Below are positions 56,687-64,000 of a stretch of 64,000 nt of DNA, one piece after another (position 1 is the first letter of the stretch; each line of letters starts with the position of its first letter). Position numbers and translations under genes: made by a program. This stretch comes from Aselliscus stoliczkanus. Lineage: Eukaryota; Chordata; Mammalia; Chiroptera; Hipposideridae. The notes under the pieces were generated by a model. That model was not told the DNA's origin and did no database searches. It worked only from the letters and a program-made list of their open reading frames with translations. The DNA lies in the NCBI GenBank assembly GCA_033961575.1, contig CM066737.1, positions 98,546,709 to 98,610,708 on the forward strand, in the 5' to 3' direction.

Positions 56687-58020
56687 ATAGCATGTAAAAT
56701 AGGTACTAATTTGGAGATAGTGGTCCAACTCTCTCCGAACATAGAAAAGAGAAGCTCCTGAACCTGCCAGTTTCTGAGTAGAGTCAGCCTATTAAAATTC
56801 CTCATGTAAAGCTGGAGGCCGCATCTGTTTACATCCATGTTTCTTTCAAAAGGACAAAACGAGTTGCTTACAGGGAACCCAGGAGTGCTGGGAATCAGTG
56901 GATAGGGTTGGTCAGTAGAGCCCATTCATAACCCCAGGGCAGCAGGTGCTGCTTGCTGACCATGTGTTCATCTGTGGAAGACCCGCTCTGTGGGCGGGGG
57001 AACCACTGTATGCTGAAGAGAATGACACTGTTCCTACCTGTGGCAAAGAGTGCTTATCATCCCCCAGTATCCATTTTCCCTTTTCCTACTTTCAGTAATA
57101 ACCTCCCCCAACACATGGAGTTTTTTCAGGGCATATAACTGTTGAGATAGAGACTACATTTGTCATCCTGCCTTGTAGGTAAGTGTAGCCGAGACACTAC
57201 ATTATCCTAGTGGAAAGTGAGCAAGGAGATGTATATGCCTCTGCACCCCTTCCTTAAGGAAACTGGCCTACCCTCCTCCCTTCTCTTTTTCCTGAGGGCA
57301 GAACTGCAAATGTGGTTCTGGGAAAACAGCTTTAATCCTGTCTACAAGGGCAGCACGCTAGAGCAGAAAGCTGCAACTAAATGTCTACAAAGAGAAAGGC
57401 CATCAAGAAAAAAAGCTAATTTGCCCTGTAGAACGCCCAAAAGGCTGAGAAGTTGGAGACACAAATATCCCAGAGGGTAGAGTGAAATATAAGAAAACTG
57501 GCTGAACGTGTGCAAGGGCAAGTTAGGCCCCACCCCCACTCATTTCTCTCTGTAGCCCTGCCCAGCCAGCCGCCATCACTCTGCAATGCAACAGGAGCCA
57601 GGAGCTTTCATCCCTGGGACAATTCAGTCCGAGCAGCTCCAGAGCCTGACACAGTACAGGGTATGGAAAGAAGCAGGAAAAAAATGTTAGGTTCTTTTCT
57701 TTTCTTGACTTCTAGAACCCTAACAGTCAGGCTTCTATTCCTCTAGGCAAGACCTTGGAAGAGTCTTTTCTAAAGAAACAATTCCAAAAGAAAATACCTT
57801 ATAGGTACTCATATTTGAGGGTTCCCCAACAAAATGGCTGGTCCCCACACAATTATATCGAGCTTTTAATTAGCTTTTTAGTGTTTTATTCTTAAATATG
57901 AATAATTAGCCTAAGATAACCATTCTAGATAGCTTCCAATATGACTGTCAGAGACCCAAACAAACAAATACACCAAAAAGGAATGGAACAAAAGAAAAGT
58001 TCAAAGGAATAATAATTAAA
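56687..58020. other. Unassigned intergenic sequence
   Basis: Includes somewhat GC-richer stretches (56940-57000, 57500-57660) but no CpG cluster, no recognised exon and no recognised repeat. The plus frames at 57217-57480 and 57510-57746 have no motif. Confidence 0.35.
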
Positions 58021-58029
58021 AATCAGGAG

Positions 58030-58133
58030 AGAGTAAAGGAGGTCAAATATATGGTGATGGAAAGAGAACTTACTCTGAGTGGTGAACACACAGTGTGATA
58101 TGCAGATGGAAAAAAAAGAAAATTGAGAAAAAG
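58030..58133 (+). mobile_element. L1 3'UTR insertion
   Basis: gaggtcaaatatatggtgat, gaacttactctgagtggtga and acacacagtgtgatatgcag, then an A-rich run. Short TSD aatcaggag at 58021-58029 and 58134-58142. Same 3'UTR subfamily as 17690-19222. Confidence 0.82.
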
Positions 58134-58179
58134 AATCAGGAGCGGAGAAGAGAAAATTTTACATCCACAAATCAATAAT

Positions 58180-58328
58180 AGAATTTTTTTAACTAAATTT
58201 ATTGGGGTGACAATGGTTAGTAAAATTACATAGGTTTCAAGTGCACAATTCTATAATACATCATCTATATATTTCATTGTATGTTCACCACCCAGAGTCA
58301 GTTCTCCTTCCATCACCATATATTTGCC
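58180..58328 (-). mobile_element. L1 3'UTR insertion
   Basis: T-rich start, then atttattggggtgacaatgg, ttagtaaaattacataggtt, cacccagagtcagttctcct. Opposite in orientation to the piece at 58030. TSD not clear. Confidence 0.82.
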
Positions 58329-59712
58329 AAATAGGATGCTATAATAAAGAAACAATCACCAAACACTAAGGAGCTTTTGGCAGTTAAAATTATGAAATAA
58401 AAATTATTCAATAAATACATTGAAGGATAAACATGAGAAAATGTCTCATAAAGAAAAAAAACCATAGAAAGTAGAAGAGAAAGATAAGAAAGTTAGATAA
58501 GTAGTTTGTAACATCCAACATCTGATTAATAAGAATTTCAAAGTAAAAAATAAGGTAAAAGGTGAAGAAATTATAAAAGAAGTAATAACAGAACATTTCC
58601 CAGAAATTAAGGAAATGAGTTTCCACAGTGCAAGAGCTCACAAAATGCCAAGTACTAGATAGAAAACAAGAAGTACACACCAATAAGGCACATTATTTTA
58701 CATGGTACAAAAACAGGGATAAACAGAAAAACCCTAAAAGCCATTAAAAAAAACGTTTGCTCACAAAGAATCAGGAATCAATTTACAGTCAGACTTCCTA
58801 GCAGAAACACTGGGAGCTGGAGCAATGACCACAACATTTTGATTAAAGATTATTTCCATTCTGGAATTCTACATCCAGCCAAACAAACGTTTAAGAGTGA
58901 GAGAACATTTTCAGGCATGAAAGAATTCCAAAATGTATTTCCAGGAAGCTACCCCAGGATGTGCTTTATTAATAAAAGGGAATAAACCCATGAAGTGGAG
59001 GACTTAGGATCCAGGAAACAGGGAATTCAACACAGAGGAGGGAAAGAATTCCTTTATTAACATAGGAAATTGTAACAGGATAGCCACGCAGCTAGTGTAA
59101 AAAGCAATCAGTGTAGAATGAATCAGAATAGCAAGAGAATCTAGAAGAGACGTCTCCTGGGGGATGGCAGGGGAATGGAACTGATAGATTACCAGATGTG
59201 TTTGCAGTATTGAGAAGCATCTATAACTCTTTGGGAGAGCTGGGGAAGAATTAGTGATTGGTTCACAGAAAACTAAGCAAACATGAAAAGGCAATTATTA
59301 CATAAAGAAAAAACTGGGCAATAAAGGAAATGAAATTATTGCATGCTATATGCTTCAACTGTGAACAATTTTACATAGTCATAATAACATTTAACAGGAT
59401 ATTCTTTTAACCAAAAGTTATGATACAATTGTGCTGGAAAGATGAGGAGAGGGACAGTATGGGTGTGTATAAGAATACTAAATTCTGATCTTCCCTTTAG
59501 GAAGTCAATAGATAATATGTAAAATAGATAAATAAGAAATCACACTATAAACATTTTGTATATAATTATGTAGGCAAGTAGAAGAAATAGTTAAAAGAGT
59601 TGAAGGTAGTTTTCTCTGAGGAATGGTTCTTTGGGGTAGGGAGCAGTGGATCAGTATCTATATTTTCTTACAAAGTTTTTAGTATTAATTGTGCTTTTAA
59701 AGTTGAGTACAT
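58329..59712 (+). mobile_element. HAL1 fragment (ORF1-only ancient L1 relative)
   Basis: Sense ORF1-type sequence in the HAL1 order: cagaacatttcccagaaatt, gagtttccacagtgcaagag, atcaggaatcaatttacagt, cactgggagctggagcaatg, ctggaattctacatccagcc, aagctaccccaggatgtgct, ggatccaggaaacagggaat, aattgtaacaggatagccac. No ORF2-like sequence follows. HAL1 ('half L1') is a known mammalian family with ORF1 but no ORF2. Frames are broken. Confidence 0.85.
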
Positions 59713-60080
59713 CTATTATTTTTTTAAATTAAAGTTGATTGGGGTGACAATTGTTAGCAAAGTTACATAGATTTCAGGTGTACAATTCTATAATACTTCA
59801 TCTATATATATCATGTGACATGTTCAACACCCAGAGTCAGTTCTCCTTCCATCACCATACATTTGACCCCCTTTACCCTTATCTACCATCCTCCTCCCCC
59901 CTTACCCTCTGGTAACCACTAAACTGTTGTCTGTGTCTATAAGTTGTGAGGGATCTTGAGGTATAATGCTAAGTAAAATAAGTCAGACAGAAAACGTAGA
60001 GAACCATATGATTTCACTGATATGTGGTATATAAAACTGAAAACAACAAAAGAACAACAAAAACAAATGAGGAAACATTA
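59713..60080 (-). mobile_element. 5'-inverted L1 3' end
   Basis: 59713-59947 is minus-strand L1 3'UTR (aattaaagttgattggggtg to tgtctgtgtctataagtt). At 59948 the orientation flips, and 59948-60080 reads plus-strand ORF2-end sequence (gagggatcttgaggtataat, agacagaaaacgtagagaac, tatgatttcactgatatgtg). This again has the structure of twin priming. TSD weak. Confidence 0.82.
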
Positions 60081-60149
60081 TTAATTTGATAAAAATAACA
60101 TAATCAAGACAACAAATTTCTTCATCCACAAATATTCTTTTACAATTTG

Positions 60150-60198
<49 letters not shown>

Positions 60199-60252
60199 AT
60201 CTGTCTCTCCACCTACCTACCTACCTATCTATCTACCTACCTACCTACCTCA
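60150..60252. repeat. (TATC)n and (CTAC)n microsatellites
   Basis: About twelve TATC units (60150-60199), a short interruption, then ACCT/CTAC units with TATC interruptions to 60252. Confidence 0.97.
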
Positions 60253-62939
60253 TTGTAGCATGAAAGGATTTATTTCTTGTTAAGAAATTTCAGACGTTGG
60301 GAAGCAAGTGAGTGCTGTATATTGTGGTGAGCCCAGTATTCCTGAAATCACATCACAGCATTCTACTTACTGGAGAACTGGCCTTCGTGGACTATTAGTA
60401 TGTGCAGCTGGTAACATTGCAACTGTATTTTCTAAACAAGGTCAGCATTCTTGAGAAAACGGATATGACAGCATGATTAAATGATGAAAATCAAACCCAA
60501 GGGCATTTCAACAGGCATCATAGTCCTGCAAGTAGAATGAGGATCAGAAGGCCTGGATAGAGTGTCAGATATGAACTCGGGCCTCAGTGTCCTAATCATT
60601 CCAGAATCTTACTTTTCTAGCCAAGGATCATCGTCAGTTTAATCTGACATGAGAGGCAGCCTTCCTTCAGGCAATGCCAGATAGATGAGGCTGAATGGCA
60701 GATTCAGAGCAGAGCCACATAAGGCCAACAGCGAGCCTCGGCATGAGGGAAGCCAGGCTGAAAAGAGCTCTTCAGTTTTTATTACTCATTATCCTGACTT
60801 AGAGGCTCCTCAGCCATCTTCCTGACAGCCAGGAACAGTGACAGTGGAGCATTCAGTCAACAAATGTTATCATCACTGCAATAATAATCATGTTATCACC
60901 CATAATAATGGTGTTTGCTCTGAGAGGAGATTCAGAAAGCTTGGGGTTTCCACTGGGAAAAACCAAGAGAAGAAAGGTGCTGTGAGCAGGATAGTATGAC
61001 AGTAGGGATGGAAGAGGGTATGTGGAATTGAGAGTAGAAAAAGGGGATAAAAGAGAAGTGGCAGTGAGGAAAGTGCCACACTAAGAGCTGCACAAAAAGA
61101 GCTAGGAAAAAAGAACTGGTTTCACAACAGTGTTGAGAGTAAGAGATGGGTTTTTCTGCCACAGTCACATTATAACCACCCTGCAATGTGTTTATTAGTC
61201 AGAATCCCATTGGGAATATTTTCAGTTATACAGTAGATGCTTTCAATGCTCCTACCTCATCCTCTCTGATCTCTTTACCATGTGCATGCATACTGGCCTG
61301 ACCTCCAATGGCTGGTACATGCATCTTTGCAAGAGGGCCTACCTGGGGCTGCTGGAACCAACTTTGTCCCCACATACTACAGTACCTGGGAACCAATACT
61401 CCTTCAAGGAAAGCCTTGAAAAATGGCTGATGGGTATGGAGGTACACATGCCTCAGATAACTCACTCTTTGTGTGGGTTATGCTGGATGTGTGCTTTATC
61501 TTAATTCCAAAGTTTTCTAGTGGGAGTAAACTTTAGTTGTCCACAGTGATACCTGGTTTTAAAAAGGCACCTTTTATTACTATCTTCCCTTTTCTGTATC
61601 ACCCCCCTACCCAATTCCCAGCCACTGTTCCTGTAGCTCCCTAATAAACTATTTACATTCAATTCTTGTCTGACAGGCGACCTCTGGGAAAACCCAACCA
61701 AGACAAATTTCTACTCACTTTCACATATGGCCAGCATCAAAGGTAGATCTGCAGGGTATTATGCCTGCTGCCTACAATAGGGTCAAGGGAAGCCCAGATA
61801 ACAGACAAACGATGACTGGTACCTACAGCTCCTTCCCTAACTGTACCTCTTCCATGGAAAGGATCCCTTTCTATATAATAGGGCCAATCAGCACAAGGTA
61901 AACAATGGAGGAAATTTCATCCAAAGAAAAGGATCTCCAGATATAATGAAATATCCAAGACAGGGGGGATTTATAAGAGCCTGAGGCTGCAAGGAATAAT
62001 GAGAATTCATTTTTTAATGCAAGATTATATTCCACTCACACAGTTCAAAGCAACATGCTGCATGCCAACCAAAATAGGGTATTTATCATATTACATGTGG
62101 GACCAATCATAGGAATAACACTGGCCCTACTCGATGGAAGAGAAATATTATTATGTACATTATATAATTATATAATAACATCATATAACTATTATTATAT
62201 ATAATATATAATAATTAAGAAGACTGCTAATATATCTATTTGTAATACCTCATTAATATCATAGGCCTATGACATATTATCACTATCTTGTAGGTAGTTG
62301 CATTAATGTCTGAAGGGTCAATGCAGAGGGTCACTTGCAGGTCTTTGTCCAAGGGCCTGAAGATCCTTATAGCAGGACAACGATTGGCAAGTTGAGCCTG
62401 GTAGACAGTTCCCACCCCTTCTGCAAAGGTACTGGAGACCAAGAACAACCCCTTAACCCCCCCCAAACTTAGGGTTTTTCAGAAGGAAAACAATCTCACC
62501 CTGATGAAATAGAGTTGAGGCATATCCTTGGCTCAGGACAGTGGTTGCAGCCAGATGGAAGGAAAGATTGGCTATCCTGTAGCCAACTCACCCTCAGAAT
62601 GCCTGCTAGATTGGATCTCCCATTGGGGACCAGACAAGGATTCCATGCAAAAGACAAAGCATAGTGAATGAGACAAGAGAGGTGATTCTCTGGTGTGATT
62701 CCAAAAGCCTCAGAGAATAATGCAGTTATTCTACCATAAGACATAATAAAAATATAACCTAGATAGTGGGCAGTACTTGCTCCCACTTTAGCTCAATGAG
62801 TACATAAATGCAGGAGTGGCTATAGCCACATCAGACAGTAGAGGATTTAGTCCCTCAAATAATTCAATAAATATTTATTGAACAGATGTATATGACAGGA
62901 GGATATCATGCTAAATACCAAAGATATAGTATACAATCG
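60253..62939. other. Unassigned intergenic sequence
   Basis: About 2.7 kb without a confident element. A possible retroelement 3' end lies at 61620-61705 (gctccctaataaactattta, gacctctgggaaaacccaac), and an AT-only tract at 62150-62220. No exon-like frame seen. Confidence 0.35.
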
Positions 62940-63130
62940 GATTCTCATGTGGTGCTTACAATATGCCATGCACTGTTCTACTTTGTAAGATGCACACAAC
63001 ACGTCTGTGAAATAGGTATCCTTGTCATCCCCCTCTTAGAGTTGGGGACAGAGGTTAAGTGACTTGCTCAGTGCCATATAAATGGTTAGTGCCAGCGCTG
63101 GGGTTTGAACCCTACAATGTACTGCCTCCC
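62940..63130 (-). mobile_element. MIR SINE
   Basis: Antisense MIR: gtggtgcttacaatatgcca, gtgaaataggtatccttgtc, gaggttaagtgacttgctca, gtgccagcgctggggtttga, accctacaatg. Confidence 0.9.
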
Positions 63131-63269
63131 AGGTAGTCCTAGCCCCTATTGTCTTGGAGTTTACATTGCTCTGAGCAGAAAAGACCTTATATAAGACATT
63201 AATCATATTTGTAATCATTTAATTTCAATCTTAATCTAGACCTTGTAGGAGGTGCTATGTACAGAGTGC

Positions 63270-63930
63270 CTGAGCATGTTCACCAGCTTATTCACTTTAT
63301 GAATACATATTGATTGCCTACTCTTTGCCAGGTTCTGTGGGGGATACTGGGAATTTAATCAGAGCAAAACAGATACCTCCTCTACTGTCTTGTGGAGGGA
63401 GAGGGGTGTGAGACATTATTTGAATAATGACACACATTTATATGCAATTACAAAGGAGGTAAATGCTTTGAAGGAAAGTACTGAGAGTATTAAGAGCATG
63501 AAATAGGAGGACTTGACATTTAAAATGATATCAACTAAGATCTAAAAGATGAGTAACAGTTACCTTGGCAAAGAGGAAAACACATTTCAGAGATGCCTGT
63601 GCCAAGGCTCTGAGGTAAGAAAAAGAAAAGCTAAGGCACTGAGAGAAGGCAAATGAGGCCGGAGCCCAGTGAGTGAGAAGGAGAGTGGCGTGCAATGAAG
63701 TAGAGGTGGTGGCAGGGGTCACATGACTTATCATCCAATCAGGATACTTTTGAAAGTGAAAGGGATGCTGATAATAATTAAGATAGGACAATAGGCATAA
63801 AAAGGTATTGAATTGGGTAAAGTATAACAGATGGTCCCTCTAATTAATTTAGGCCTTGTACATGTTTCATTCTCTATCCTAAGAACAATAAGAAGCCATT
63901 GAATGATTTTAAATGCCAGGTGGGGAAATG
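63270..63930 (-). mobile_element. L2 LINE fragment
   Basis: Antisense L2 landmarks in order: gattgcctactctttgccag, gttctgtgggggatactggg, caaaacagatacctcctcta, then gatgcctgtgccaaggctct (the 'CTCAGGGCCTTTGC' block reversed) and caataagaagccattgaatg. Diverged but extended co-linearity. Confidence 0.75.
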
Positions 63931-63944
63931 TATAATCATATTTT

Positions 63945-64000
63945 ATTATGATTTTTTATTAGCTTCAGGTATATAAAACAATGTAATAGTTAGACATTTA
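63945..64000 (-). mobile_element. L1 3' end, cut by the window
   Basis: attttttattagcttcaggt, atataaaacaatgtaatagt and tagacattta match the first bases of the minus-strand L1 3' ends elsewhere here (31022-31060). The element continues past the window. Confidence 0.75.

Noticed and set aside
61620..61705. Possible LTR 3' end with a polyadenylation signal
   Set aside because: I could not find matching 5' LTR landmarks or a target duplication, so I left it in the unassigned stretch.

Overview
The window looks like mammalian nuclear DNA from a gene-poor, AT-rich intergenic (or long intronic) stretch. It is built almost entirely of nested transposable elements. I found no host protein-coding gene, no functional RNA gene, no CRISPR array and no operon-like layout. 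The open frames longer than about 100 codons are pieces of L1 ORF1/ORF2, pieces of a mariner transposase, or chance frames through repeats. MIR, L2, MLT1-type LTR, MER5-type hAT, HAL1 and many ages of L1 mark a placental mammal. The lineage-specific layer points to a bat: abundant short tRNA-derived SINEs, longer multi-tRNA-module SINEs whose second module and 'ccccaataaaatcttt' tail resemble bat VES/Rhin-type SINEs, and mariner copies. A rhinolophoid bat is my best guess. It is an inference from memory of those families and needs a library search.

Layout. 1-2292: minus-strand L1 with 5'UTR and ORF1 but no ORF2, hit by an 81-bp mariner MITE. 2293-3328: unassigned. 3342-8101: minus-strand L1 deletion derivative with its own TSD, carrying a nested, 5'-inverted L1 (5271-6501) and two SINEs. 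8115-8986: old L1 3' end plus a small L1 insertion. 9000-15580: mostly unassigned, with L2 and MIR relics and a solo LTR splitting a palindromic DNA transposon. 15580-19222: old L1 pieces, ending in a plus-strand L1 with a SINE inside. 19368-21379: SINE cluster, including an inverted pair around a perfect hairpin and a three-module composite SINE. 21545-24184: L1, a 61-bp exact tandem duplication, MIR, MLT1-type LTR and a SINE. 24813-28743: a second L1 deletion derivative with the same ORF2 deletion junction as the one at 3342-8101.

29485-39900: an ancient minus-strand L1 split by a full-length minus-strand L1 (31021-37579, 16-bp TSD), a MER5A and a SINE. 40365-42460: L2-like piece, unassigned sequence, and a MIR split by a composite SINE. 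43270-51095: an old minus-strand L1 whose 5'UTR holds three tandem monomers of about 408 bp; it is interrupted by two L1 pieces and two SINEs. 51270-56690: MIRs, an old L1 3' end, a deleted mariner, an L1ME-like 3' end, MER5B and SINEs. 58021-60080: L1 3'UTR pieces, a HAL1 fragment and another 5'-inverted L1. 60150-64000: tetranucleotide repeats, unassigned sequence, MIR, L2 and an L1 edge.

The elements interact only as parasites and hosts of one another. L1 ORF2 enzymes probably mobilised the SINEs and the ORF2-less L1s, since target-site duplications of 9-21 bp and A/T-rich tails recur. The observations most worth following are the replicating ORF1-only L1 derivative, the modular SINE family with a conserved 3' hairpin, the L1 5'UTR monomer array, and the two mariner derivatives.
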